From Mucilaginibacter cryoferens (lineage in GTDB: Bacteria > Bacteroidota > Bacteroidia > Sphingobacteriales > Sphingobacteriaceae): a stretch of DNA of 45,831 bases. The notes beneath the pieces were generated by a model that made no database searches, was not told the DNA's origin, and saw nothing but the letters and a program-made list of their open reading frames with translations. Below, in pieces: positions 25,263-33,268 of this stretch (position 1 is its first letter; each line of letters begins with the position of its first letter). The stretch is from positions 1-45,831 of the forward strand of contig NZ_JACHCR010000036.1 of NCBI RefSeq assembly GCF_014205845.1, written 5' to 3'. The translations under genes and the position numbers were made by a program.

Positions 25263-26639
25263 ATGAACAAAAACCTTACTAAATCCGTGCTGTTCGCGGT
25301 AATACTATTTACTATTGCCATAGCCGGAACGGGATGCCTTAAAGGTAGCAACTCTACACCGGGCACTATACCTGTTATAATAACCAGAGATGTTATTAAA
25401 GATGCTATTGATACCAGCGCCCATAGCGGTGGCTTTATCAGCGAAACGCTTACCAACGCCGTAAGCACTTATGGTATTTGTTGGAGCGCTACTAATGCTA
25501 CCCCTACAACTTCCGATTCAAAAACTGCTGATACCGTTAGTCTTTTAAGTTTCACCAGCAGAATGAAGGGCTTAAAAATAAATACTAAATATTACGTACG
25601 CGCTTATGCAATTAACTCGGTAGGTACAGGTTACGGTAGTGTAATAGAAATTACCACCGGCGGCGATCTTACCTCAAAGGTTGGTACCGTGAGCACCCTT
25701 GCAGGTAATGCAAACCCCGATCTTATTGATGGTACAGGGGCCGCTGCATCTTTTTACAGCCCACAAGGTATTACCATTGATAATACAGGCACACTTATAA
25801 TAGCCGATGCGTTTAACAGCGCTATACGTAAAGTTACAACCGGCGGTGCGGTAACCACCCTTACCGGCGATGGAACTATTGGTTATGTAGATGGCTCATT
25901 GGCCGATGCCCGTTTTTACGCACCGCAAAGCCTGGTTACCGATGCTACCGGCAATATTTATGTAGCTGATTTTAGCAACAACATTATCCGCAAAATTACA
26001 CCGGCAGGCGTAGTAAGCACCCTGGCCGGCAGCGGTAGCGCCGGTTACGATGACGGAACCGGAATTGCAGCATCATTTAATAACCCACGCGGTTTAGTTT
26101 TTGATGCTACAGGCAACCTCTACGTATCTGACAGGGGTAATAACCTTATCCGTAAAGTTACCCCGGCAGGTGTGGTAACCACATTTGCAGGCAGCAGGGC
26201 ATCAACTTATGCAGACCAGGCCACTGCCACCAGCGCAGCATTTAACAGGCCATCGGGCATTGCAATTGATGCAGCAGGCAATTTATTTGTGGCCGATGCA
26301 TTAAACTACTCGGTACGTAAAATAACCTCGGCAGGTGTAGTTACTACTTTTTTAGGCGATCCTACACACAAGGTAATTGGCTCCCCGTCTGCTTTAACAT
26401 TTGATGCCAAAGGCAACCTGTTTATAGTTGACCAAACCGGCCGCGTATTTGAAGTTACCACCGATAAAACATTATTAACACTAGCCGGAAAAAGCGCCAC
26501 CGCGGGTTACACCGAAGGAAGTGGCTCAAGCGCCCTGTTTGCTTCACCACAAGGTGTAGCAGCCGATGCCAGCGGCAACATCTACGTAGCCGATGCCGGT
26601 AACAACAGCATCCGCAAAATTGTATTGCCTACTTTTTAG
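25263..26639 (+). CDS. NHL-repeat beta-propeller lipoprotein
   Basis: 458 residues from ATG 25263. The lipobox AGTGC (Cys25) follows the leader. Residues about 36-135 form a fibronectin-III-like domain (YGICWSATNATPTTSDSKT, YYVRAYAINSVGTGYG). From about 145 to the end are NHL repeats with the pattern F--P-gia-D--GN-yVaD--N--IRKIT--G-vtTlaG, about six copies, closing a propeller. It is a cell-surface lipoprotein; propellers of this kind bind proteins or sugars, but a ligand cannot be named. The near-identical repeats may be prone to recombination. Confidence 0.9.
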   Translation: MNKNLTKSVLFAVILFTIAIAGTGCLKGSNSTPGTIPVIITRDVIKDAIDTSAHSGGFISETLTNAVSTYGICWSATNATPTTSDSKTADTVSLLSFTSRMKGLKINTKYYVRAYAINSVGTGYGSVIEITTGGDLTSKVGTVSTLAGNANPDLIDGTGAAASFYSPQGITIDNTGTLIIADAFNSAIRKVTTGGAVTTLTGDGTIGYVDGSLADARFYAPQSLVTDATGNIYVADFSNNIIRKITPAGVVSTLAGSGSAGYDDGTGIAASFNNPRGLVFDATGNLYVSDRGNNLIRKVTPAGVVTTFAGSRASTYADQATATSAAFNRPSGIAIDAAGNLFVADALNYSVRKITSAGVVTTFLGDPTHKVIGSPSALTFDAKGNLFIVDQTGRVFEVTTDKTLLTLAGKSATAGYTEGSGSSALFASPQGVAADASGNIYVADAGNNSIRKIVLPTF

Positions 26640-26691
26640 AGCAAAGATTTTTGGAGCAAGGATAAAAGACTTTTGAACAAAGGGCTTTTAG

Positions 26692-26735
26692 AAAAAGGAC
26701 GAAGGATAGATAAACTACCTTCGTCCTTTTTGTTT
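26692..26735 (+). terminator. Intrinsic terminator of the NHL gene
   Basis: AAAAAGGACGAAGG (26692-26705) pairs perfectly with CCTTCGTCCTTTTT (26718-26731), ending in a T-run. Confidence 0.9.
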
Positions 26736-26770
26736 TACGAATGACCGGAGTTCTGATTGGAGCAAAGGTT

Positions 26771-27066
26771 TCTGTCCCCTCAGGGTCTCTCGGAGAGGAC
26801 TCTGAGGTTCTACTGTCATCTCGCATAAAACGCTGCTTTGGGATTACGACTTACATTGTGCAACCGCCGGGTCCTCTCCGAGAGACCCAGCGGGAACAGA
26901 AAAATCCTTAATCCCAAGAAAAACCCTTGCTCCTTCTGTCCCCTCAGGGTCTCTCGGAGAGGACCCTGAGGGCCTACTGTCATCTCGCATAAAACGCTGC
27001 TTTGGGATTACGACTTACATTGTGCAACCGCCGGGTCCTCTCCGAGAGACCCAGCGGGAACAGAAA
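26771..27066. repeat. Tandem duplicate of a 133-base palindromic element
   Basis: Two nearly identical units (26771-26903 and 26936-27066) are separated by about 32 bases. Each is bounded by inverted termini of about 30 bases (left TCTGTCCCCTCAGGGTCTCT, right the approximate complement ending CAGCGGGAACAGA). The 18-base core GGGTCTCTCGGAGAGGAC pairs perfectly with GTCCTCTCCGAGAGACCC at the other end, and each core is itself nearly palindromic. The interior (about 65 bases, with CATCTCGCATAAAACGCTGC) is identical in both units. No coding content. It resembles a MITE or REP-type element. Confidence 0.88.
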
Positions 27067-27160
27067 GGTAAAAAGATAAAGGTTATTGATGAATTATAGA
27101 GAACACTCTCGTAATTCATCAATAACCTTTCGCCTTTTACGTTTCACCTTTTACCTATCC
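27067..27160. repeat. Inverted repeat at the 3' end of radA
   Basis: AGGTTATTGATGAATTA (27080-27096) pairs with TAATTCATCAATAACCT (27113-27129), and AGGTAAAAAG (27066) with CTTTTTACC-like words (CTTTTACGTTTCACCTTTTACC) further right. The stem may end or protect the radA transcript from the minus strand. Confidence 0.65.
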
Positions 27161-28624
27161 AAACAATTGGGCAAACACCTCTTCAATGCTGCTTACTATT
27201 TTAACATCTATATCGTAGCGGGAAAGATCCATACGTTTCCGGTCCTGGCCGCCCGAGGGGAGGTTGTATTTGGAGATAAATATTTGGGTAAAGCCCAGTT
27301 TTTGTGCTTCGGCAATGCGCTGCTCTACCCGGTTAACGGCCCTGATCTCACCGGATAGGCCTATCTCGCCGGCGAAGCAGGTTTTAAACGGAATGGGCAT
27401 ATCCTCATGCGATGATATAATGGCAGCTGCCAAACCCAGGTCGATAGCCGGGTCTTCTACCCGGATGCCGCCGGTAATGTTCAAAAACACATCCTTGGCC
27501 GCCAGGCGAAAGCCACAGCGCTTTTCTAATACCGCCAGCAGCATGCTCATTCGTTTGGTATCGAAGCCCGTAGCAGTACGCTGCGGGGTGCCATAGGCCG
27601 ATGTGCTTACCAATGCCTGGGTTTCTATCAGCATGGGGCGCATACCCTCTAAGGTGGCAGATATGGTAATACCGCTCAGGGGTTCATCCCGGTGCGACAA
27701 TAAAATCTCGGATGGATTAGACACTTCCCTTAAGCCCTCGCCCAGCATCTCGTAAATACCCAGCTCAGATGCCGATCCGAAACGATTTTTAATGGTACGC
27801 AGAATACGGTAAACATGGTGCCTGTCGCCCTCAAATTGCAAAACGGTATCAACCATGTGCTCCAGTATTTTGGGACCGGCTATCATGCCATCTTTGGTGA
27901 TATGACCTATCAAAAATACCGGCGTGGAAGTTTCCTTGGCAAAACGAAGCAACTCGGCAGTACACTCCCGCACCTGCGATACACTGCCCGGGGTAGATTC
28001 TATGTGTGATGAATGCAGTGTTTGTATCGAATCTATCACCACCAGATCGGGCTCCAGGGCTTCTATTTGCTTAAATATGTTTTGGGTTGATGTTTCGCAA
28101 AGCACGTAGCAGGAGCCTCCGATTTGGGATTTCGGATTTGGGATTTCGGAATTAGGATTTAGAATTTGAGATTTAGAATTTGTTGCCTCAGGCACCAACC
28201 TTTCTGCCCTCATCTTTATCTGCCTTTCGCTTTCCTCGCCCGATACGTAAAGCACTTTAATATTGGGCATATTGAGCGCCAGTTGCAGCATCAGGGTAGA
28301 TTTGCCTATCCCCGGTTCGCCGCCTATCAGTACCAGGGAGCCGGCTACTATACCACCGCCCAATACCCGGTTAAACTCCTTATCGGGCGTTAGCATGCGG
28401 TCTTCTTCGCTAAAAGTGATATCAGCCACCTGCACCGGCTTATTAGCCCGTTGCTGTGTGTTGGAGGTTACTTTCCACGTAGGTACAGCATTGTTAGGGG
28501 TGCCCTTGTCTATTATTTCCTCTACAAAGGTATTCCATTGCTGGCACGACGGGCATTTACCCAGCCACTTGGCCGATTCGAAGCCGCAGCTTTGACAGAA
28601 ATATGCGAATTTAGTTTTAGCCAT
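27155..28624 (-). CDS. radA: DNA repair protein RadA with a repeat-encoded insertion
   Basis: 489 residues. The N-terminal zinc finger is C10-x2-C13...C24-x2-C27 (FCQSCGF, KCPSCQQ). The RecA-like ATPase has Walker A GGEPGIGKST (about 97-106) and the RadA-specific TIKNRFG motif. The C-terminal Lon-like domain includes DVFLNITGGIRVEDPAIDL and EIGLSGEIR. It drives branch migration in recombinational repair. Residues 149-168 (NSKSQILNPN SEIPNPKSQI) are absent from ordinary RadA and are encoded by a GATTTCGGATTTGGG-type word repeat at 28121-28180. The insert lies between a helix and a strand after Walker A and keeps the frame, so the protein probably still works. Confidence 0.95.
   Translation of the reverse strand: MAKTKFAYFCQSCGFESAKWLGKCPSCQQWNTFVEEIIDKGTPNNAVPTWKVTSNTQQRANKPVQVADITFSEEDRMLTPDKEFNRVLGGGIVAGSLVLIGGEPGIGKSTLMLQLALNMPNIKVLYVSGEESERQIKMRAERLVPEATNSKSQILNPNSEIPNPKSQIGGSCYVLCETSTQNIFKQIEALEPDLVVIDSIQTLHSSHIESTPGSVSQVRECTAELLRFAKETSTPVFLIGHITKDGMIAGPKILEHMVDTVLQFEGDRHHVYRILRTIKNRFGSASELGIYEMLGEGLREVSNPSEILLSHRDEPLSGITISATLEGMRPMLIETQALVSTSAYGTPQRTATGFDTKRMSMLLAVLEKRCGFRLAAKDVFLNITGGIRVEDPAIDLGLAAAIISSHEDMPIPFKTCFAGEIGLSGEIRAVNRVEQRIAEAQKLGFTQIFISKYNLPSGGQDRKRMDLSRYDIDVKIVSSIEEVFAQLFG
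28121..28180 (-). repeat. In-frame word repeat inside radA
   Basis: Exactly 60 bases composed of GATTTGGGATTTCG and GATTTAGAATTTGA words (+ strand), matching the intergenic family at 38398-38660. It inserts 20 residues and no stop codon. Confidence 0.88.
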
Positions 28625-28931
28625 GGAGTTTTAGATGTGCAGATCTTTAATTATAGATGTGCAGATTTCAAATTATAGATGTGCAGATTTTTAATGCACA
28701 AATATGCAGAATTATTTAACACTTTACTAATTTAGTTAGCAACCGATATTGCGTACCTATAACTATAAATTGCTTTTTTTGAGAAACTGGCAAAAACTTT
28801 GGCAGCAAATTTCAAGACCTATCGTTGTCGCATTTAACCCCTTATTTGTCATACTACTACATCTTCTTATTGGCATTTATATACTATTTTTGATGTAAAC
28901 CAACAACCACAAAATACCGGTTACCAAAACC
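28625..28931. repeat. Gap upstream of radA with ATCTGCAC-type words
   Basis: 28628-28692 holds three copies of AGATGTGCAGAT separated by TTTCAAATTAT-like words, the reverse orientation of the family at 8462-8550. The remaining 240 bases hold no gene; both the radA promoter (left) and that of the DUF1569 gene (right) should be here, but no confident box was found. Confidence 0.75.
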
Positions 28932-29375
28932 ATGAAAACAATATTTGACAAGGCCACCCGTACAGAACTAATTGCCCGTATCAACATGCTCAACGAAAAC
29001 AGTACTGCGCAATGGGGTAAAATGAATGTGTACCAAATGCTGAAACACTGCAGCCTGTGGGAAGAGATGGTGTTGGGCAAAACCCGTTACAAACAGTCGT
29101 TTTTAGGCATGTTGTTTGGTAAAATGGCTTTAAAAGGGATATTAAACGATGATAGACCGATAAAGAAAAACCTGCCTACCGTACCCGGCTTTAAAATAAC
29201 CGGCAACGGCAATGTGCCCGCCGAGCGTGCCCGATGGATAGCATTAATTGAAGAGCACAACCGCGTTACCAACCCCAACTTTATTCACCCCTTTTTTGGT
29301 AAAATGAGCCCCGAACAAACCGGCCGCTTTGCGTACAAGCATATCGACCATCATTTAAAACAGTTTGGAGTTTAG
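28932..29375 (+). CDS. DUF1569 protein, DinB-like helical bundle
   Basis: 147 residues. WGKMNVYQMLKHCSLWEEMVLG near the N-terminus and the closing GRFAYKHIDHHLKQFG match DUF1569, a DinB/YfiT-like four-helix bundle with conserved His residues (H40, H-x2-HH near the end) that may bind metal. Related proteins act in thiol transfer (bacillithiol) or are metal-dependent hydrolases; the actual reaction is not known. The presence of YtxJ elsewhere in the window suggests this organism uses bacillithiol. Confidence 0.85.
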   Translation: MKTIFDKATRTELIARINMLNENSTAQWGKMNVYQMLKHCSLWEEMVLGKTRYKQSFLGMLFGKMALKGILNDDRPIKKNLPTVPGFKITGNGNVPAERARWIALIEEHNRVTNPNFIHPFFGKMSPEQTGRFAYKHIDHHLKQFGV

Positions 29376-29410
29376 AGATCAATCTCTGCCATTTCCTCGC
29401 TCCAACAATG

Positions 29411-29441
29411 GCGGATAGCCTGGCGGCGCCAGGCTATCCGC
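29411..29441. terminator. Strong hairpin after the DUF1569 gene
   Basis: GCGGATAGCCTGGC at 29411 pairs with its complement ending at 29441, a 14-base GC-rich stem with a 3-base loop. No T-run follows, so it may be a repeat or a processing block rather than a classic terminator. Confidence 0.6.
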
Positions 29442-29512
29442 TTATACTGCGCGAGGCATTAGCCACATTGGCCGGTATTCACTCCTATCCTTTACGCGAA
29501 CCGCCGGTAACA

Positions 29513-29617
29513 ACAAACTCCCGGATGAAAACTTACATCCCGGAGTTGCATATTGTATACCTTGCATAATGTTTACCTATCAGCGGGGCACACGCGACAC
29601 GCGTGCGTTAGCAATGG
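29513..29617 (+). repeat. Mosaic dispersed element, copy 1 (right part)
   Basis: Begins ACAAACTCCCGGATGAAAAC, with the internal palindrome CTCCCGGATG...CATCCCGGAG, continues TTGCATATTGTATACCTTGC, and ends GCGTGCGTTAGCAATGG. The shared end CACGCGACACGCGTGCG is characteristic. Copies 2 and 3 (ending 30438 and 36172) have the same layout. Confidence 0.88.
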
Positions 29618-29713
29618 GGAATTGGCGCAATACCTGGAGCAGCGATAGATGCCTTTGTTGGAAGGATTTATGGTAGTATAAAACGTGGTGATGTAGGCGC
29701 GGCCTGCGGTTGA
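29612..29713 (+). pseudogene. Bacteriocin-like peptide C-terminus, 5' end lost to the repeat
   Basis: Starting straight after the dispersed element, one frame reads GIGAIPGAAIDAFVGRIYGS followed by IKRGDVGAACG and a stop (TGA 29711-29713). The Gly/Ala-rich amphipathic pattern resembles the mature end of class II bacteriocins or glycine-zipper peptides. A stop codon (TAG 29609) lies just upstream inside the repeat, so no leader or start remains. The next gene, 23 bases on, encodes a membrane protein of the type expected for immunity. The bacteriocin reading is inference from composition. Confidence 0.45.
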
Positions 29714-29736
29714 TTATTATTGTGATAACAAATAAA

Positions 29737-30228
29737 ATGAGAAAATTGGAAAACGTTTTAAATATATTGCACTATTGCATTTATAGGGCACACTATAAAT
29801 TTCATTTGCTTTTCAACAAGGTTAACCCAGGTAATCTGATTCAAAAAATACCCATTTTTAAAAGAAGGTATGAAGAATTAGGAATTAATGTTCAAAACGA
29901 AATCGACAAGGCATTCGGTGATAAAAAAAGCGGCATAAGCGTGACTGTTGCAGGAGGCCTGTTAGGAAGTATTGTATTTCTTCTGCTATTTGATATTTCT
30001 ATTTTGTTGAAGAAAATATTAAAAATCGATACTTTTTTGTCTGTAGAATATTTATTTGCATTGGGGCTAATAGCGATCACTATATCTTATCTGTTTGTAT
30101 TTAAAAAGGATAAATATTTAGTGTATTTTAACAAATTTGAAGGCTGGACAAGAAGTGAAAAGAGAAAATATGGCTGGCTAAGTCTAATGATTCCGATTGC
30201 TATATCGCTGTTAGTGTTGCTATTTTAA
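29737..30228 (+). CDS. Small membrane protein, possible immunity protein
   Basis: 163 residues from ATG 29737. Three hydrophobic helices are seen (SVTVAGGLLGSIVFLLLFDISILL, EYLFALGLIAITISYLFVF, and SLMIPIAISLLVLLF at the very end) after a basic, helical N-terminus. No domain is recognised. Base composition is more AT-rich than neighbouring core genes. It lies between two copies of the dispersed element and just after a bacteriocin-like remnant, so an immunity role is a reasonable guess, not more. Confidence 0.65.
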   Translation: MRKLENVLNILHYCIYRAHYKFHLLFNKVNPGNLIQKIPIFKRRYEELGINVQNEIDKAFGDKKSGISVTVAGGLLGSIVFLLLFDISILLKKILKIDTFLSVEYLFALGLIAITISYLFVFKKDKYLVYFNKFEGWTRSEKRKYGWLSLMIPIAISLLVLLF

Positions 30229-30253
30229 TCGTTATTTGCTCTAACCTAGCGAC

Positions 30254-30438
30254 AGCATGCTAAGTATGCGCAATACATTTAAAACACGCCGACGATACCG
30301 TAAGTCAAAATATTTTTTCAATTGTCTAAAAATACAAACTCCCGGATGAAAGTTTCATCCGGGAATTGCATATCGCAGACCTTGCATAATGTTTACCTGG
30401 CAGCGGGGGCACACGCGACACGCGTGCGCCAGCAATGG
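30254..30438 (+). repeat. Mosaic dispersed element, copy 2
   Basis: Left module GCATGCTAAGTATGCGCAATAC...AAAACACGCCGAC, then CAATTGTCTAAAAATACAAA, the palindrome TCCCGGATGAAAGTTTCATCCGGGA (in two parts, 30340-30364), and the right module ending CGCGTGCGCCAGCAATGG at 30438. Confidence 0.9.
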
Positions 30439-30506
30439 AAGCACAGGTTGTCCGTCCGCAAAACCCCAAACACAAAACCTGCGCTAAAATATTTGTTTAA
30501 TTAAAC

Positions 30507-31418
30507 TTAAAAAGCAACACTCCCGCCAATTTTAAACCCATAATAACTATCGTTTGAGCCATTAAACCGGGTTACAATTTGATTATTATTTTGCAAGTAC
30601 GATCTATCAATTCCTTTATAGATTTTTCTTCTTCCGGCGTCTCCACTCATTGTTAAAGTAAATAATGAATTGAACATATAGTTTAAACCTATTTCTCCTT
30701 CGGCACCGTATCCTGTAGCATGTTGCTCGAAACTAACAGGATGTCTGAATATCTCAATTAAATTCCAATTAGCTTTTGAGCTATACTTTATTAAGCTGTA
30801 AGATAAGGAACCCCAAACTGACAACCTTTCGATCACCTTATAGCTACCACCGGCCAATAGCCTGGCACTTTGCCATTTTGCGCTGTAAGTGCTGTTTAAA
30901 TTACCAAAATCCGCATTAAGAATTTGAAAATTTTGTGTAGTAGAGACGTAAGAAATTCCCGATTTAAATTTGAGATTACCCTTGCATAAAAAATAAAAAT
31001 TCCCTCCAGCCCCGAAAATTTCTAATTGCCCTTTATTGCTTGAAAAAGGTTCTTTGTATGATACGTTTGTACGATTATCGTTTTGGTAATCTGCATCTGT
31101 CCCGTTTCCGCTTACCACATCGTTTCTTTGATAATAACCATTTAGTTCTAAATATTTTAAAGGCTTATATGTACCATCGAAATAAAAACCTAAGGAGGTT
31201 ATTTTCTTAAAAACTAATTCTGATAAAATATTAGGCGATTTTCCTTCCAAATTTCCCGCAATTGACCATTGAAAATTGCTTACATCAATTGCTGCGCCTG
31301 TTGCAAAAGCAAATTGGTTATTTTGTCCTTTTGCAAATTTAACACAACATAAGAGAGCAACTAAAAGGAAAACAACCTTTTTTACGGTAATAACCAGCAC
31401 TTTTGAAAGGTTTACCAC
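30507..31418 (-). CDS. Outer-membrane beta-barrel protein
   Basis: 303 residues, possibly starting at GTG 31418 or a GTG a few codons later; there is no ATG before the signal peptide (VVFLLVALLCCVKFAKGQ). The body alternates hydrophobic and polar residues with many Tyr, Gly and Asn (GYYQRNDVV, FGAGGNFYFLCKG, LSVWGSLSYSLIKYSS) and ends IGGSVAF with a C-terminal Phe, the signature of an outer-membrane barrel, perhaps 10-12 strands. No specific family is recognised. A terminator separates it from the astacin gene upstream, so it may have its own promoter. Confidence 0.72.
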   Translation of the reverse strand: MVNLSKVLVITVKKVVFLLVALLCCVKFAKGQNNQFAFATGAAIDVSNFQWSIAGNLEGKSPNILSELVFKKITSLGFYFDGTYKPLKYLELNGYYQRNDVVSGNGTDADYQNDNRTNVSYKEPFSSNKGQLEIFGAGGNFYFLCKGNLKFKSGISYVSTTQNFQILNADFGNLNSTYSAKWQSARLLAGGSYKVIERLSVWGSLSYSLIKYSSKANWNLIEIFRHPVSFEQHATGYGAEGEIGLNYMFNSLFTLTMSGDAGRRKIYKGIDRSYLQNNNQIVTRFNGSNDSYYGFKIGGSVAF

Positions 31419-31440
31419 GCAGATATATTTTGCAGCCCCG

Positions 31441-31474
31441 TAAAATAAAAAGTAGCGGAAAAATTTCCGCTACT
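31441..31474 (-). terminator. Intrinsic terminator of the astacin operon
   Basis: AGTAGCGGAAA (31451-31461) pairs with TTTCCGCTACT (31464-31474). On the minus strand the stem is followed by TTTTTATTTT. Confidence 0.85.
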
Positions 31475-31502
31475 AAATAAAGGTTAAGGTATGATCAACA
31501 AA

Positions 31503-32645
31503 TTAAAAATTATTAGGGATACGGCAACAATTAGGTGGCGTAGAATTACCATTGTTTAACTGTGCTTGCAGATTAAGTCGCTCTTGTGCTGTCATAACGG
31601 TACCATCTTGTTTGTAAACCGTATTAGCTAATTCAGCATACACATCAGAGCGGGCAATATAAGGGATGTAAAAAGTATTGACCCATGATTTGTCTAAAGT
31701 TGAAAGATCATAGCCCTGGTTAATATAACTTCCATCTTTTTTGGTATACATAGGTTGATTAACATCGTTAACAAACGTTGAAACACCATTAATGCCGGAA
31801 GTAAAAGAAGAATAGCCCATTATCGAGTTGAAATCATAAGTCCCCAGCATGTAGTAATTTGAGGTTATTTTTGAGAACTGTGCTAATCCATTAGGTTTCA
31901 AATTTGATGTATTAAGATTAACATATGTGTCGCGGTCGGGGCGCTGCGCTTCATGAAACATGCCAATAGCGTGACAAATTTCATGTATGATTGCGCCGGG
32001 TTGGTATTGTACAAAATCGGCAAGGTTTATTTTTTGCATACCTCCCTGACGACCTACGTATGAATCACTTGCATCTAAGTTTCCAACGTAATAAAAATCA
32101 ATGTATGGATACGCAAATCCATAAGTAGGGTCTACGGTCGGCTGTCCGGTGGCATTATAAAATCTAACATTTGATTCGTTTTGTATTTGTGTTAATATAC
32201 CGGCAATTTCATTTTTTAACCAGGCTGGCAGGTTAGCATCATAAGTAAACCTCACCATTGCCCACATATTATAAGCTGTAGGGTACTGACTGAATGCCCT
32301 GGGCACAGCTTCATTATTTGAGCCGCTTTTCATAGGGATATTGAAAACGGGGTTAATTGTTGTATCCGGGCCGATATAGTCGGGGCGCTTTGTGAATAAT
32401 GTACCACTCTCATCTAACGCTTTTAACTGGGTAGATGATAATAGGATATCCCCTCCCCAATAATAATTATTCCCTTTTTGCTCTACTACAATACCAGATT
32501 TAAGTGTAACCAGTTGGTCTTTACTGGCGGGACCAATAGGATCTATCGGGTGTATTGCATTTTTGCCATCTATTCCATTCTTTTTAGAACAGGCACCCAG
32601 GGCTGTGAGTAAAATCACTGATAAGTAAATTGATAGTTTTTTCAT
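31503..32645 (-). CDS. Astacin-family (M12A) zinc metalloprotease lipoprotein
   Basis: 380 residues. Lipobox LTALGAC (Cys19), then a propeptide-like region to about residue 125. The zinc site HEICHAIGMFHE starts at His221 and continues QRPDRDTYV, the complete astacin signature HExxHxxGxxHExxRxDRD; the Met-turn with its Tyr ligand is SIMGYSS. The C-terminus is Cys-containing (PNCCRIP). It is a surface-anchored protease, and the propeptide probably keeps it inactive until processed. It lies 47 bases downstream of a DUF4377 lipoprotein gene, in one operon. Confidence 0.93.
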   Translation of the reverse strand: MKKLSIYLSVILLTALGACSKKNGIDGKNAIHPIDPIGPASKDQLVTLKSGIVVEQKGNNYYWGGDILLSSTQLKALDESGTLFTKRPDYIGPDTTINPVFNIPMKSGSNNEAVPRAFSQYPTAYNMWAMVRFTYDANLPAWLKNEIAGILTQIQNESNVRFYNATGQPTVDPTYGFAYPYIDFYYVGNLDASDSYVGRQGGMQKINLADFVQYQPGAIIHEICHAIGMFHEAQRPDRDTYVNLNTSNLKPNGLAQFSKITSNYYMLGTYDFNSIMGYSSFTSGINGVSTFVNDVNQPMYTKKDGSYINQGYDLSTLDKSWVNTFYIPYIARSDVYAELANTVYKQDGTVMTAQERLNLQAQLNNGNSTPPNCCRIPNNF

Positions 32646-32692
32646 AATGTAACAGGTTTATGTTTATAAATTATTTGAAGAATATGTGTTTT

Positions 32693-33073
32693 TTATAGTC
32701 CGTCTACCTTTGTTTTCGATAATACTTCGATAAGCGAATATGTATCAATGGGGCCATCAGCCATTGGTTTGGCTAAAGGCGTAATTTGAACCTTAATTTT
32801 GTATTGATAACCCTCCACATAATCAAAACCTTGAATTGTGCCTTTAGCCAATACATATTTTTGATTCGAATTATCTTCAATAATATTATAGTAATAAACA
32901 GTATCCGGATTATTGGGAGAAGCCGGTGGCGCTGCACCTCCTATAAGCAACTTAGGAGCTACATTCATGGTAACTATTTTTCCCGACTTTCCGTCCTTCC
33001 TGCAACTTATTGTTAATGTAAGTGAGAAGAAACAAGCAAGCAGTAAAAGGCATTTTGGTAGATTTATCGACAT
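32693..33073 (-). CDS. DUF4377-like lipoprotein
   Basis: 126 residues with a lipobox (TLTISC, Cys24). The body ends with KGTIQGFDYVEGYQYKIKVQ and YSLIEVLSKTKVD, the conserved pattern of DUF4377 (I-GF-YE-GY-Y-L-V...Y-L--vl-K). The usual Cys pair of the domain is absent. DUF4377 domains also occur in META/HslJ-type proteins. First gene of a two-gene operon with the astacin protease; a role as partner or inhibitor is possible but unproven. Confidence 0.78.
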   Translation of the reverse strand: MSINLPKCLLLLACFFSLTLTISCRKDGKSGKIVTMNVAPKLLIGGAAPPASPNNPDTVYYYNIIEDNSNQKYVLAKGTIQGFDYVEGYQYKIKVQITPLAKPMADGPIDTYSLIEVLSKTKVDGL

Positions 33074-33115
33074 ATTATTTAAGTATTAGTTAACTATAAA
33101 ATAAAGCTACATAAA

Positions 33116-33231
33116 TTTCCCGCACATGGGAAAAACTTATTTGTAACTTCTATGTGACAATTAAGTTTGTATTCTAAGGCTCTTTTCAAATTACTCCGAT
33201 GATGTTTCCTGAAACTATCCCATTGGTGGGA
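33116..33231. promoter_or_regulatory. Paired TCCC-N6-GGGA palindromes in the synthase/lipoprotein promoter region
   Basis: TTTCCC-GCACAT-GGGAAA (33116-33133) and TCCC-ATTGGT-GGGA (33218-33231) share the pattern TCCC-N6-GGGAAAA. GTTTC-CT-GAAAC (33204-33215) lies next to the second. They flank the divergent promoters and could be operators for the TetR protein encoded after the synthase. Confidence 0.45.
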
Positions 33232-33268
33232 AAATTCATATTTTTGAATAAACTTAACTCCTATACCT

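Noticed and set aside
30322..30504. Open frame of 60 codons across copy 2 of the mosaic element
   Set aside because: Repeat-derived translation; opposite and overlapping the end of the beta-barrel gene.
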